A DNA stretch of 64,000 bases from Halichondria panicea (GCF_963675165.1 NC_087384.1:2990315-3054314), one strand, 5' to 3'; shown: positions 30,361 to 42,185, counted from the stretch's first letter. A program made the numbers and translations. The notes: generated from the letters alone by a model not told the origin.

Positions 30361-31640
30361 GGTCAAGGCCGCTAGGGCCACGAACTCCCAGGTGGGGCAC
30401 CCGACCATTAGGAGCACGAGGGGGCAGCCTTCCGCTCCAATGCAGGAGAGATTAGGGGCAGCGCTTCCCCCTCAACCCCCTCAACAGCCCAACCATAATT
30501 ATTGTTTAAGAAACATTTGATTAGTGTGGATGAGAAGGAGCGCACAAGCCCATGTCCAAATTTTTGAAATATGCACCAGACCCCCTCGCGGCAGAACCCG
30601 TCTGGAACCACCTCCTCAACAGAAAGCAGGTCCTGAATTACTGCTGGACCAAGCAGTAGGTGTTAACGGGAAGCTGTCCAAGCTAGAGGCACCAAGCTAG
30701 AGGCAGCACTAAAGTTCCTCAGAGCGACTACGTACTTACAAAGAGTCACTCCACATGTCGGAAGTTATGTTAGGGTGGAAGTGCACTTGGAGGAAGAATA
30801 AGTCGATCAAGAGAGCCGTAAGGCAAGAAATGATATCCACAGACGGCCTGGAGATGGATGACTTCCTATTTGTCGACCCCATCACTGATAAACTAATGGA
30901 CGAGTGCTCAACGATTATATCTATCCCGCTCACATTCAGGTACAATTAGCTAACACTTGACCCTGACCTTATTCTAACCGTATACAGATCCTGGCAGAGA
31001 CCTGGAGCAGTTAATAACTGCCTCTTGGCGCAGGATCAGCGTACTCTCTACGTGATCAAGTCATCTGGACGTGGACCTGTACGTCCAGTACATCCGCCCT
31101 GTCCAGATTGACGCTCTCTGGTGGACACAACTTCAATAAATTCAATCAAAGATCAAAGCAGATATTCCACCATTTCGGCTACGAGATCTCGTAAGTTAGC
31201 TGCTGCAGTGGCAGCTGGACCCGAAGGACACTGCCAGGCACCTCTCCTACTCGACCGAAACAGAGGTACTGCACTACCACACCTTTGCCTCTGCCTCACA
31301 CTCTGCAAATGCAGATACACAAAGCGGTCAAAGACAAGGAATTCTCCTCCGACACCTCGGAGGACGAAGTCTACTAGGAAACGAACACGGGAGGACTCGC
31401 CGCTCCTAATTCCTAAGAGAGAGCAAGACCTCCGAGGAGATAAAAACTAGATCGACAGCACAACTGCAAGGTATTTCTCAGCCTTAACAATGCAGAGAGA
31501 CTGCAAACAGATCTAAACATAAAGTACTCATCATAAGTACTCATGTTTGCAGTCCTGCTGTATTTTTGACCTGTTTACTTCTTCATTTATGTCACATGAC
31601 CACTTATACCCATGATGATGTCATATGAGGGCTTGAAATT
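30361..31640. other. No gene assigned
   Basis: Contains short frames such as 30755-30949 (NKSIKRAVRQEMISTDGLEM) and 31121-31450 (Arg/Lys/Thr-rich) that resemble fragments of retroelement or capsid-like proteins but show no motif I can name. Boundaries are unclear. Confidence 0.35.
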
Positions 31641-31644
31641 AATT

Positions 31645-31905
31645 AGGACGCAAAAATGTTTCAGAAACTCCTAAAGGACGGGACACCTTCCAAAAGGCCA
31701 AAAGGGACGGGACAATTTCCAAAAGGGACGGAGAAATTTTTACGAGAAAATTTTGGGACGAAAATATGGAAAATGGGACGAAAAAAATGTTTTGGGCGAG
31801 GAAGTTTCGTCCCTTTTTTCTTCGCTGGCAGAGGGACGAGATATCGGGACGGGGACATTTTGAGAACAAAAAAGGACGTTTTGGACCCTAAAAGGACGAA
31901 CCGGA
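31645..31905. repeat. Degenerate 'gggacg' interspersed repeat
   Basis: At least twelve copies of (g)ggacg(g/a) spaced 10-30 bp apart, with inverse 'cgtccc' at about 31806. G-rich motifs and 'aaaaggac' spacers. ORFs on both strands here are repeat artefacts. Confidence 0.7.
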
Positions 31906-31917
31906 ATCATATTATCT

Positions 31918-32030
31918 TTATCCCTATCCCTAACCCTATAACTATAACTATAACCCTAACCGAAATGTATTTCTAACGCTAACCTCTAACCTCCTAACAT
32001 ATCCCTAATACTATATATATCCCTATCTTC
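31918..32030 (+). repeat. Degenerate telomere-like ccctaa/ataact block
   Basis: Runs such as 'atccctaaccctataactat' and 'cctctaacctcctaac', a decayed relative of the block at 15069-15225. Confidence 0.5.
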
Positions 32031-32182
32031 TATTATAATTTATACAGTTATACAAGTTAACAAATAATATATTGTATAGTGGTGATAATTCTTATTGTAT
32101 AATTGATGTATATTTGTGTATAATTAATACAAGTTATACAACACATTGGGAATGTTTAAAATGAAAACAAAAAATAATAATT

Positions 32183-32606
32183 TGTGACAGGGCCTAGGAA
32201 AACAACCCTTATGGATGGAGCAAACTAATTAATTGTATTTTATTGCTTAATTAAATAAAGCAGTGCTTAAGCTTCAAATTGATTACAATATCACTCACTT
32301 TGCACCTTCCTACCCCAAAATATTTTCGGGTGAAAGGGGGACAGTATTGACCTACCGTTTTGAGAAACTAATGTTCGAAGTTCTATCCGCATACAAGAAC
32401 AGCATGAAAAAATTCAATGGCTGCCTTGTAACGGCTATACAAAAAAATTTTCGGATAAAAAATTTTTTTTTAGTTAGAGGAGATATTGAAGTTACTTCTT
32501 ACGAAAGAAAACCAAAATCCTAAAATAGCTCTAAATATTTTACTTTGTAGTGTACTGAACATTATTAGTTTGCTCCATAAGGGTTGTTTTCCTAGGCCCT
32601 GTCACA
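32183..32606. mobile_element. MITE with ~40-bp TIRs (TGTGACAGGGCCTAGG)
   Basis: Left TGTGACAGGGCCTAGGAAAA and right inverse agree over about 40 bp, apart from a 3-bp insertion (tgg). 424 bp, no coding capacity of its own (the 86-residue frame inside is not recognised). Same family as 39368-39787. TIR and apparent TA target suggest a Tc1/mariner-like origin, by inference. Confidence 0.8.
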
Positions 32607-32668
32607 TTTTTTTACTGTATTATTGTATTATTATGTCAGCACCACTATACAGTTATAATACAGTTATA

Positions 32669-32797
32669 CAATATGTAGTATTGAGCTATAGCTAAATTTG
32701 TGCCTACAGTGTAAAATCTCAAATAAAATGTTATTGGTGTATAAGTATCTACAGTCCTTCTACTACCTCTCTGTAAAATCTGATCCTCTAAATATAT
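32669..32797 (+). repeat. Fragment shared with the MITE at 39368
   Basis: About 120 bp ('ttgagctatagctaaatttg...gtaaaatctgatcctctaaa') nearly identical to 39410-39528. It lies just outside the 32183-32606 MITE, suggesting a second, truncated copy beside it. Confidence 0.7.
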
Positions 32798-32799
32798 AG

Positions 32800-34095
32800 T
32801 GGTTGGTACAGCACCACTATACAGCTGTGTATAGCAGGATCCGCACCCTTATGGTCTAGCTGCAACGATCTCTGTGATATCCAAGCTCCAATAATAAGTC
32901 GTCTGGTATAGTTAGCACTTAGCCCATACTCGATATAATTATGATGCCTTACTCTAGCCAGATCTCTGCTGTTTGCTCACGTGGCTTCCTGTGTCCCGCC
33001 CACACGTTTATGAATGTAATCCGACCTCATCCCCACATTGGTGACAAGAAGGGTTTAAAAAACCACGTGGATAGCACAACAATTATCGGCCACAACATCG
33101 GCCACAACAATTATCGGCTTGGTTATGCGCATGTGTAAAAATTAACCATTATTATTAGCTAGCTGCCATGCCAACGTGTACGTGCAAGCTGTGTTGGAGC
33201 GCTGTAGGTAACAGCACATGCGCATTGAGCTGACCAATCAACAATTGCTACAAGATCTAGTGCAGCTAGACAGTGAGGATATCGATGCTTGTCGAGTCAG
33301 AGGGGAAGAGGGGAGTAAGCTAGAAAATAAAGAGTATAAAGAGTATAATATAAGAGTATAATATAAGTATCAATATAAGTTTGTTTAGGCTAGTTACATC
33401 AGCAGTGGACATCATGTGAAAAAAACAGAAAAGAGCGTCTGCCGATACAACCTCATAGACAAGTTTCAGCAGGTCCTGATTGACCGTGAGTCCTGATTGA
33501 CCGTGAGAACATTGACACAGCAAAAATAAACGGACACTTACTGCATTCCGTTTCTTTCAGATTAACGGAAGGCAAGACGGAAGTTCATGGGGGCGGGGCT
33601 TGACGGTGCCGTTGCTGCAAGTAAATCTCACCGCAACCCACTCTTGGGAGCCGTTTCTTTGCATGCATTGATACAGTTGTACGTATAGTTATAAGATGTG
33701 TATATACCTCATGTTATTCATGATAAACAATCATCCAAAGGAAAGGAGAGTTTGGGATAGTGTTATTATTACTCTCACTGTAAAGCAGCTATATCTACTT
33801 ATTATAGCTGATCCTAGACCTAGATTTAGATTGAATGATGCCCATGACTCTGTAGACGAAGAGAAAACCGTGTCAGATGTAGACTGATTCCATGGTCATG
33901 GATGATTTCGTATATTCGGTAGATCTTTCTCGACAAAAATTATCAACTCGTATTACCATGCAGTTGTTATAGCTAGCTATTATGTCAGTGATCTACTCTT
34001 ATTGCATTGTATAGTGTCTATAGTGTTATAGTGTTGTTATTTGAAGCACACCATGGGTAAAGGTCAAGGGTGGCATGCGCATGCTCAGAACGTTC
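32800..34095. other. No gene recognised
   Basis: Spacer with adjacent duplications: 'catcggccacaacaattatc' pair at about 33086-33120, 'agagtataatata' at 33330-33360 and 'gtcctgattgaccgtga' twice at about 33472-33507. No ORF with a recognisable domain. Confidence 0.5.
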
Positions 34096-34108
34096 CTTTT
34101 AGGCGGCT

Positions 34109-34813
34109 ATGTTAAAATTAGCATCTTACCGCACGAAGCTATGGCTAGGTTGTTTATTTGTGCCGATGTGCTTGAACAGCTTGAGGACAGCGATCTCCTC
34201 TGGTGATGACAGTGCCTATGAAGGAGAGGGGATAGCTACCAGCTTTATGCCAGACGCTGTCTGGGACTGAGGACATGCATGACATGGACCTAGACGCTAG
34301 CGCTATGGACCAGGAGAGGGCTCACTGTGTGACTCTGGTAAGTAGTATAGTATAGCTAGAATATCAGTAGTGTAAGTATAGTATAGCTAAAATAGAATTA
34401 GCAGTAATGAACAGTATTTATGTGAGCTTGTAAAGCTTGTAAATTTCATCAACAGTATCAGGTGTCAACGGGGGTGGGGTGGACCGGTGGACCGTCTGAT
34501 GGAAGTGGGTCACTGTCTCACTGTCCAACGATGACGGAGATGAACTACAAAAGTGGTGACGAAGGTACCATACTGCTCTTTACAGTTCTAAAGAGTGAAG
34601 AGATACCTGGTATCACACTCACACTAGCTGTGCAGTTCTAAAGAGATGACAATAGGGCTGATGGTTATACAATGTATACCAGAGGCGATGGTACACCTTA
34701 TCAAAACAACCAAATGATACTCACGATGTACTTCTTGGGTGGTAATGGAAAGCATCAGTAATACATGTACGTATTGTACTTCAAATTGAGCACTGTTACA
34801 TTCATATGATGTG
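34109..34813 (+). mobile_element. piggyBac-type element, copy D (no termini, interrupted)
   Basis: 34109-34448 aligns with the exon region of copies A-E (ATGGCTAGGTTGTTTATTTG...). Here the 3' end of the exon reads tctggtaagtagta, a canonical GT donor. 34758-34813 continues the element ('aatacatgtacgtattgtac...cattcatatgatgtga') after a ~310-bp foreign insertion. Neither TTAA end is present. Confidence 0.65.
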
Positions 34814-35149
34814 ACCGCGACAAAAGAGTTTCCTGCGTTCCCAAACGGTACAGGAAAATTTTTTTCTCCAATGCACGCACAGATTTCCCCAGATAAATGT
34901 TAGACTTGCCATTGGGAGGAGTCTTGGGATTTGATTGTGTTCAGTGCCTGTCTGTTGAGGTGTTGGTTGTGTCTGGCGTGGGGAGTGCCCAGGTGGTTGG
35001 GTTGAATAGAATATTGGTCCGTTTTTGGCATCTGGTCGCTGAGGAGTCGAGACGTTGCAGCTCAGACCTGTTTTTACACACGAGCAGTTCCCGCAGGTCA
35101 TCTCTTTCCAATTGGTACACACAAAAATTGCGGTTAGGTCGGGCTGCAC
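34802..35149 (-). other. Cys-rich short frame, possible mobile-gene tail
   Basis: MTCGNCSCVKTGLSCNV within a 115-residue frame, followed by Pro/Gln/Thr-rich sequence. A C..C.C....L.C cluster resembles the Cys-rich tails of sponge mobile genes such as the one at 60-1380. No other support. Confidence 0.25.
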
Positions 35150-35286
35150 TCTTTTGAGTGGCCAAGATAATTGAAAAGAACAAATAAAAGAAGCAGTTCT
35201 CAGGACGGACTCAGCACGATTTCGATCACACCGGTCATAACTAGTCTCTACTTAGTCTCTTAGTTCACAGCAACACCAATTATCTA

Positions 35287-35875
35287 GAATTAAATTAAAC
35301 GAAGGGGAGGATTGGAAACGAAAATTTTTGCGTGAAACACTCCGCGTTATAGGGCGTGCCTGTCTTGGCTGCCATACAATGTGCTGTACATAGAAATGGT
35401 GAAATTGATCACTTTTAATGTTGAATATTCTAAAAAGTAATGGGTCGACTAAGCAACGCAACCACTATCACTAAACAAATAAATGTTATAAAAGAAGGAA
35501 TAGCCCTCACTATGAAGTTGTGAGAGCCCGTGGTGTGTCTAAAAGTATACTAAAGCAGACTATACTGCAAACGTTTATGAGGCATGAAACCATAGCTCTT
35601 TTGCTGTTTAGGCTTCGCAGCAGGGAAAGAGAAAAGTTGACATGGAGTAATTCATTCTATACTCAAAAACAGAGTAAAGACAGCGCTGTGTAAACTTACT
35701 TCTCTAGAGTAACCTCCCAGCCTCTGAGTGATCGCTAGTGGATAGGAGAGCGGTTGAAATACAACCAGAGTACGGTCAAAACAAAAATAATCGCGAAATC
35801 ATAACGCGGAGTGTTTCAACCATTTACACAGGGAGGCCTGGTCGTTTCCAATCCCCTTCCTTTTCAATCTCAATC
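35287..35875. mobile_element. hAT-like MITE family H, copy 1
   Basis: Ends carry inverted 'gaaggggaggattggaaac' and 'gtttccaatccccttcc'. Internal blocks (tgctgtacatagaaatgg, ttttaatgttgaatattcta, cgtggtgtgtctaaaagtat, gatcgctagtggataggaga) are shared with 43628-43876 and 59901-60666. A copy with several internal deletions. Confidence 0.75.
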
Positions 35876-35915
35876 TATGATTTAACAGAAAGTGTCCAAA
35901 ATATTTTGTTGCGTT

Positions 35916-36320
35916 ACAACATATTGAGCCACAGTAAGCTGGCTCAGTACATACCCTGAAGCTATAGGACTGTAAAGACTGCACGATGTAGTTTCAGGAT
36001 TTGCGTTAACACAAATCCTGAAACTTCATCCATGGGATAACAGCAACACATTGAGCCACAGTAAGCTGGTTCAGTCACTCTATACATGCATACCCTGTAG
36101 CTATGGCTGGAAATAGAAGGACTGTAAATATAAAGGAGACTGCACAATGTATATAGTTTTAGGATTTGCCTTATTAACACAAATCCTTTATTAACACAAA
36201 TCCTGAAACTTCATCCACGGGATAACAGCAAAACATATTGAGCCACAGTAAGCTGGCTCAGTCACTCTATACAGCTATAGCTGGGCTCAGTCACTCTATA
36301 CAGCTATAGCTGGAAAGAGA
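35916..36320. repeat. Tandem duplication with embedded hairpin
   Basis: Two and a bit copies of a ~200-bp unit: 'ttgagccacagtaagctggctcagtcac...ctgtagctat', 'gactgtaaa', 'gactgcac.atgta', 'aaatcctgaaacttcatcca', 'gggataacagcaa'. A perfect 13-bp-arm hairpin lies at 35991-36024. Confidence 0.8.
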
Positions 36321-37405
36321 ATTTAACGGAGAGTATGCCAACGGCAGAGGGGAGATAACCTCACTGTTATGCATTATGATTAGTCAATTCTTTTGCAACA
36401 GCTAAACAGTGACTGAATACACCATTGCCTTAAAAGGGCGTCAGGCTCATAAAATTTTACATTTTTATGTAAACATCAAAATTGTGTGAAAGTCATAATG
36501 TTATGAAGCAGTCTAGATCTATAATAATGAACAATGCCTAGTACCAGTACCATAAAGTATAAATAATTATCAAGTTTCTAGATTTAATTTCTTTGTAAAT
36601 GCATGCCTTGTTAATTTCAAGGTTTGTGTGTAATCTCCACTCAAGTATTTGCAAAGAAAAAAGTGTCAGTCATTCGGATGTACAGCAGCAACTATGTGTA
36701 GCTAAGTAGTTGATCAGCTTATTCAGCTTTTCCCCCAATCTCCTCCCATTAAATTAACTTCCTGTTAATTTCCGGTGTCATAAAATTTTAGGCCCCCCAT
36801 TAACAGCGGTAACATTATGTGACAGTGCATTCTCAAAATACACCAATACAGCAGTCTATGCAGTGCCAGTTACTGAATGCAGCTCTCCTCACACACACAC
36901 ATTTCATGTATGTACAGTAGTATACCACTGGTCTCACAGCTGCACCATGTCATTCTATGAATCAGGCCTCATGCAGCCAACTGTCCCGAATTGGTCAGGC
37001 CGAAAGGCCGAAAGGAAACTGCTATTGTGATTCCACCATGATACAACAGTTTTTCTCTTGACTTCTATCTGTGATTCCACATTACTTGAGAGCTGAGCCA
37101 GTGATGCTATTGGAGCATCCCCACAACAATTTACATCTTCTATGTATAGGAAAACATGGAGGAAGATATGAATTGTTGTCTTTATACTTTTTTGTCCTAA
37201 AATTTGGCTGAGAAAGTAAGCACGAAGTTGCAAAATTTGCAAAATTATGGCGATAGCTATGCAACTCTTACAGGCAGATCCAACATTGCGGTAAAGCATG
37301 AGTAACTTGAAAGGTAAATCTTCCATTCCATGATAGGCAAGTGATTGCAGAGCTAACCTTACCATATCTCTTGACTTCGTTCTATCGTGCGATAGCATCA
37401 CAATG
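36321..37405. other. No gene recognised
   Basis: The 148-residue minus frame at 37401-36955 shows no family signature. Short duplications at 37005-37018 (ggccgaaaggccgaaag). Confidence 0.4.
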
Positions 37406-37408
37406 GAG

Positions 37409-37467
37409 AGCCTACAATGTTAACAGTTTGGACCCCCTGGAGGGCCTAAACTGTTAACATTCTAGGC
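37409..37467. repeat. Inverted repeat / hairpin
   Basis: Arms 'gcctacaatgttaacagttt' and 'aaactgttaacattctaggc' around a G/C-rich loop (ggaccccctggagggcct). Sits at the junction with repeat R1 copy c. Confidence 0.75.
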
Positions 37468-37489
37468 CCGGGGGGTTTTATGACAGCCG

Positions 37490-37919
37490 CGTGAAATCCC
37501 TGTGTTTCCAATCCCTCTCCTCTAGGCTCTACTATCTATGGTCTGTAGTTGCTGTCATACGTGATAACAACATCACTATATGCACTGCATTATATTTCTG
37601 GTTTCTTATAATCATGTCACCAGCCGAGGGTTTGCACTTTAGTGCTCAACCCGAGGAGTCCGTTGGTTTGTTTGTGTGTGACGTGTGTGTGACATGTGAG
37701 TCTAGCACTGCATGGATTAGTTTTAAATGAGCTTCGTTGTCGTATAAAAGCGAGCAAAAGCTAAGCAGCAGGTTGGCAGCTAGCTAGCTTCACGCGGCCT
37801 TTATTCGAGGTACCCTACGTATTTACAGCTGAAGTGATCCCGTACCAGGAACAATGGAAAAGGGTCACTACAATAGAAAGCTAGAATTGTGACTGGATGC
37901 TGATGCTGTCTGCTCTTAT
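37490..37919 (+). repeat. Dispersed repeat R1, copy c (left half)
   Basis: Carries the R1 blocks 'cactgcattatatttctggt', 'gtttgcactttagtgctc', 'gagcaaaagctaag', 'gtaccaggaacaatgg' and 'gctagaattgtgactgg'. It is interrupted at 37920 by the foldback element and continues at 40370. Confidence 0.7.
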
Positions 37920-38343
37920 GGGGTGCCATTTGTCTCAAAACTAAATGTTTACCAAAGAGGTCGAGCCAGGTCGATGTTTAGCAATAGTCGATGTTTAGCA
38001 ATAGGCATATCAATTCAGCAAAAGTTCGCACATGACCCCCTCAAAATTGCACTGACTGCTATTCTATTCTTAAAGATGTTATGAAATTGATAATTATTAT
38101 AACCTTGGAGCATGCATGATGGGCTTTCATTTAATGTACTGTATGGCTTCATTCAGTAAATAATAGGGGTGACAGATTCTTTACCTTTCAAAACCGACTG
38201 CTCGGAATGTCGTTAAATTTTTTTACGGTATATGTTAAGCCCTTGTTTATGAACTGTGAAAATTTCATGTTGGGGCTCCATTGGGATTGGAAGGTCTTAT
38301 AGAATAGTCCTCGCTGTGACTTATCTCAGTACACTATTGCACA

Positions 38344-38950
38344 CTAGATGTGCAAATATAAAATAAAATAACTTACTCTACTGAGACAAAATAACACACA
38401 TTTACAGAACCTTCTACAATCTTCTTTGACCTTTGTGCTGTGTGTTTTGTCACACCAAATTCCTCCTGAATCTTCTTCACTGTCCAGCTTTTGGGCAAAA
38501 CAGTGAGAATTTGCACTTGTTTTTGATACTACTTCAAACTTTTCTTTGAGCTGTTGAATCATCTCACTCCCATCGTCTAAAATGTTGCCAGTGATAACTG
38601 TGTGCTGCATTGCTTCTGTAATCCTCTTAATTTTTTGGCTAGAATAGTTCTTTCCACGGGCTGGAATAAGGTGTTTCACCAATTTCTGCCAAATATTTAT
38701 TAATGGTGGAAACAGATGTTGGCACATAGTCAGTCAGGGACTTCAGGTGATGGGGAAGCAGGTTCAGGGAGAAGGTGGTGGTATCTGCTTGCTAATTTTC
38801 TTTCGGCAGGTGTCACAGATCTTGGAGGAAATAGAAAGTTGTGGAGCTTTCTCACACATCCATTCTGTGACAGGTCTTAAGTTGTTCTTGCGACTTCTCC
38901 AATAGTGCCCAGGTAAAATCAAAGGGATTGCGAGCCATTGTTTTTCTTTG
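38344..38950 (-). pseudogene. Decayed passenger gene of the foldback element
   Basis: From 38950 down the minus strand: RPVTEWMCEKAPQLSISSKI, then CDTCRKKISKQIPPP (a C..C finger half), then in another frame SLTDYVPTSVSTINKYLAEI, then KIKRITEAMQHTVITGNILD and DGSEMIQQLKEKFEVV. I recall this order from multi-copy sponge/cnidarian proteins with a Cys-rich N-terminus and a helix-turn-helix-like middle; I do not know their role. The frame is broken at least twice. The C-terminus at 38344-38420 is not conserved-looking. Confidence 0.4.
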
Positions 38951-39367
38951 TAAGCAGTAGGCTAGGCAGTAGTGCACTGTAAAAATTGACTGCTGCTAAT
39001 AAAATTATTGGTTGCACTAAGGAAAAAGGAGGTTGTCCTTGTTCAAGCTATCATTCTTTGATACATGCATGATCAAACACACAATTATTTTTAATTAAAT
39101 AAACACAAACAGTGTTAGTGTGTGCAATAGTGTACTGAGAGAGGCATATGTACTATTCTATAGGACTACATATCTTTCAATCCCAATGGACCCCCAACAT
39201 GAAATGTTCACAGTTCATAAATAAGGGCCTAAGTATACACCTAAAAAAAATTTACGAAATTCCGAGCAGTCTGTTTTGAAAGATCAAAGGTTCAATTCAC
39301 AAAGAATCTGTCACCCCTATTATTTACCAAATGAAGCCATACAGTACATGCATGCTCCGAGGTTATA

Positions 39368-39787
39368 TGTGACAGGCTCTGGGAAAACCAGACTATTGGA
39401 GCAGAATTTAGTATTGAGCTACAGCTAAATTTATGCCTACAGTATAAAATCTCAAATAAAATGTTATTGATGTATAAGTATCTACAGCCCTTCTACTACC
39501 TCTCTGTAAAATCTGATGCTCTAAATCCAACTCTTTCCATCGAAACGCTTCGTCCAAACTTTCGCTATTACCTTATTTTTCCTAATTAAGCAATCTTTGA
39601 GAGCCGTTTTTCTCGATACTACATTTTACGGCTTCGAGTTTCCAACGCGCATAACTCGGGTATGAAACTAGGTATGTGAAAACTAAGCATATCATTGTGT
39701 AGGCAATGCTCTGCTCTATCACTTGGTACATTAATCACCAAAATTTTAGTCTGCTCCAATAGTCTGGTTTTCCTAGAGCCTGTCACA
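39368..39787. mobile_element. MITE nested in the right arm of the foldback element
   Basis: TIRs TGTGACAGGCTCTGGGAAAA and its inverse match over about 38 bp with one mismatch. The left arm of the foldback element preserves the empty site: its complement runs 'gctccaaggttata' straight into 'attatcaatttcata', so the MITE landed at a TA. Same family as 32183-32606. Confidence 0.85.
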
Positions 39788-39979
39788 TATTATCAATTTC
39801 ATAACATCTTTAAGAATAGGAAAGTTACAAGGACTTGAATAGCAGTCAGTGCAGTAAAACAGTGCAGACAAAATGTGGAATGTTTAGTGGCTATAACCAC
39901 AAAGCCATACAACATTATGACGCAATTCCGAGGGGGTCATGTGCGAACTTTTGCTGAATTGATATGGAATTACCCAATA

Positions 39980-40212
39980 GCAAAGCTACCAACCAGATCA
40001 CACAATGTGCAGATATTAGGGCGTGGTTTCTTGTGATACGCCTTAATAATTGTGCTAGAGATGCCCTACTGCCTAATTATACCCAGTGCTCTACTAAATA
40101 AACCGCTGTTTGTAACAGCAGTAGTAATCTTGCAACTAGCTAGCACAATTTTAATTAAGTATCACAAGAAACCACGCTCTAATATCTGCACTTTGTGCGA
40201 TCTGGTAGCTTC
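39980..40212. mobile_element. Small foldback MITE nested near the right end
   Basis: Arms 'gtgcagatattagggcgtgg' with 'tttcttgtgatac', and the inverse at 40157-40205. About 50-bp arms, 233 bp total, no coding capacity. Confidence 0.75.
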
Positions 40213-40338
40213 GCTCATCGACCTGGTTGCTAAACATCGACCTGGTCGCTAAACATCGATCTGGTCTGCAAAGATCTGGTTGCTAAACATCGATCTGTTA
40301 AGCATAAATTTGTCTCTAAACATCGATCTGGTATCGAC
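40208..40338. repeat. Minisatellite 'gctaaacatcgatctggt'
   Basis: Five to six units of about 20 bp; two inverted units occur at the opposite end of the foldback element (37965-38005). Confidence 0.8.
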
Positions 40339-40369
40339 TCTTTTTTAGTTTTGAGACTAACGGCACCCC

Positions 40370-40540
40370 ATAGACTCTGGGACCTGGATCCTACTCCTTG
40401 GCCATACGTAGCCCACGACTCTGTTCTCAGCATGTCTCTAGTTCTTTTTTGCTGTGCTATAGACAGCTCAGTCCTAAGTAGTTCTTCTGGTTTCTTTAAA
40501 ATCACGTTACTCTATTGTTGTTTGTAATTTGTGAATCTAC
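40370..40540 (+). repeat. Dispersed repeat R1, copy c (right half)
   Basis: Continues R1 with 'ctggatcctactcc', 'tcagcatgtctct', 'ttgctgtgcta' and 'cttctggtttcttt', in the order seen in copy b. Confidence 0.55.
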
Positions 40541-42087
40541 ATCTGCCGTGGAATGCAATTATTCTACGCAACATTTACAGGGATTTACAGAGGGTTGCTT
40601 ACTACCTCCTTGCACAAAAGTTGCTTTTATTTAAGGGTGGAGCTGCTGCTGCAAACTGCACATGACCTGGTGTCAGCTGTAGCCAGCCAGTGGGGTTACC
40701 AGTTAACCAAAATAGAAAAAGAAGTTGTGTTTACTCTCTTTGGCTTGGGGCCATTTTTGTCTTAAACACTTCACACATACTTGGAAGGTATTTTTGTCAT
40801 GTAAATTCAGCATGTAAATTCAGCACTGCAGGGTGTAACATACCAGTTATCCTCGTAACAAAATCAAAAAAAATTCACAATGATGTACATACAATTGATT
40901 CTTTCTTGGTGAATAATGGGAGAGCAGTGTAAATTATAAATTGTATACGCAAGTAAGTTTCACGACGGTGATTGTTGCCCGTGTACACTATGCACCAGAC
41001 GTAGCACCTCAACACCTCAACACGCAGCCCTCAAATGTTCAAAAATTGCACTTACTAAGTAGCTATAGCAAGCTTAGATTCAATTTACCTATGCAATTTA
41101 CCTATGCATTCCAAACACTTGTGTAAATAAACTGTACAACATCACCGTTTCCATGCACCCACCCACACACACACACACAGGACCCTAATGCAGACACACA
41201 AGGACCAATCTCAAGACCTCCGACGCAATTCAATAAATGAATAAATGATGAAACCAGGCACCAAATGAAGTATTGGGTGGGAGGGTGGGTCTCTTAGAGA
41301 AATTTACGTTATAGTTAACAAAGAACTGTACTACTATGTTTAGCTACTTCCTGTCATGCTTGTTTGACGTCACTGTTGCTATAGCTATGCAATGAATTTA
41401 GTGATGGCTGATTCAAGCAAGCGTCTATGATCAATTGTGAAGGCTGTGTTTCTGCATCTTCTGGTGCTACTTGTCTACAAAGAGTGCAAATGTACCCTGA
41501 GGAATTGTGAAGGAACCAGTCCTTGGCAGTATGGACCCTTCTTACTGCTCCTGGTCAATGTAATAAGCAGGTTGTGACAACCAATGTTGAAAGTTGAAAA
41601 AAAGCAACACAAACAAACCAGTATCGTTCACAGAGTTCTTCCATTTGACTAAATTTGTATTGAATTCTCTCTATTCCAAATATTGATTGTGTGTCATTGT
41701 TTTAATTGAAACAGTGTTTGTTGCAAAGGTGGGATACTGTATTCAGTTCTAGTTTGACCACAAGCATGGCTGTGGTCAGACAGGTAGTATAAACTACAAC
41801 TGAAGCCTTTGATCTTTGGTGCAACCATAGTACAATGCCATATAATGCAGTGCAATATATGGTAGCCATGGCAGTGATGCAACATGCCAGCACTGGATTG
41901 CTTTGATCTGCCTCACTGGGCAACAAAGAAAATGTGTATAAAGAATTATTTCAAATTGAGAATAATAATTATCAGTTTTTGTATAGGTTAACCTTTTCCC
42001 CGTTGAAGCCGTCATATGACGGCCACTCTAGTGGTAATTTTCAAAAATTCGCTGTGTTGGAGCTATGCGCACGCTGTAGGTACCAGT
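40541..42087. other. No gene recognised
   Basis: AT-rich; short (CA)n at 41166-41180. At 41988 a TTAA is followed by CCTTTTCCCCGTTG and a 16-bp palindrome (42008-42023), reminiscent of the piggyBac termini above, but no partner end was found. Confidence 0.4.
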
Positions 42088-42185
42088 CAGTGGCGGATCT
42101 AGAAAAATGGAAAGGGGGAAAGCGCGGAAAATTTGGGGCCACACCCACTTCCGGTAAGGGTTCTGTCACTTCCGGTCACATGTGT
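42088..42185 (+). mobile_element. hAT-like MITE end
   Basis: CAGTGGCGGATCTAGAAAAA followed by 'gggccacacccacttccgg' and 'cacttccggtcac'; compare 19191-19330, which has the same start and 'ggaccacgcccacttccgg'. The right end is not identified. Confidence 0.5.

Larger units (their letters stand above)
37920..40369. mobile_element. 2.45-kb foldback element inserted in R1
   Basis: Termini GGGGTGCCATTTGTCTCAAA and inverse GGGGTGCCGTTAGTCTCAAA. Behind them are inverted 'gctaaacatcgat' mini-repeats, then long arms 38007-38312 and 39150-39965 that pair over about 300 bp once the nested MITE is removed. The central unpaired part holds a decayed gene (38344-38950, -). The R1 sequence reads across the element when it is taken out, so it is one insertion. 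Confidence 0.75.

Noticed and set aside
30009-30455. 148-residue His/Ser-rich protein
   Set aside because: Translation of the 131-bp minisatellite; no start context or splice signal.
31639-31976. Basic proteins on both strands
   Set aside because: Both are readings of the gggacg-rich block.
36955-37401. 148-residue minus-strand ORF
   Set aside because: No recognisable domain, no splice support, ordinary chance length for AT-rich sequence.
41988-42023. TTAA plus palindrome as a further piggyBac copy
   Set aside because: Only one end with loose similarity; no partner terminus or exon remnant nearby.
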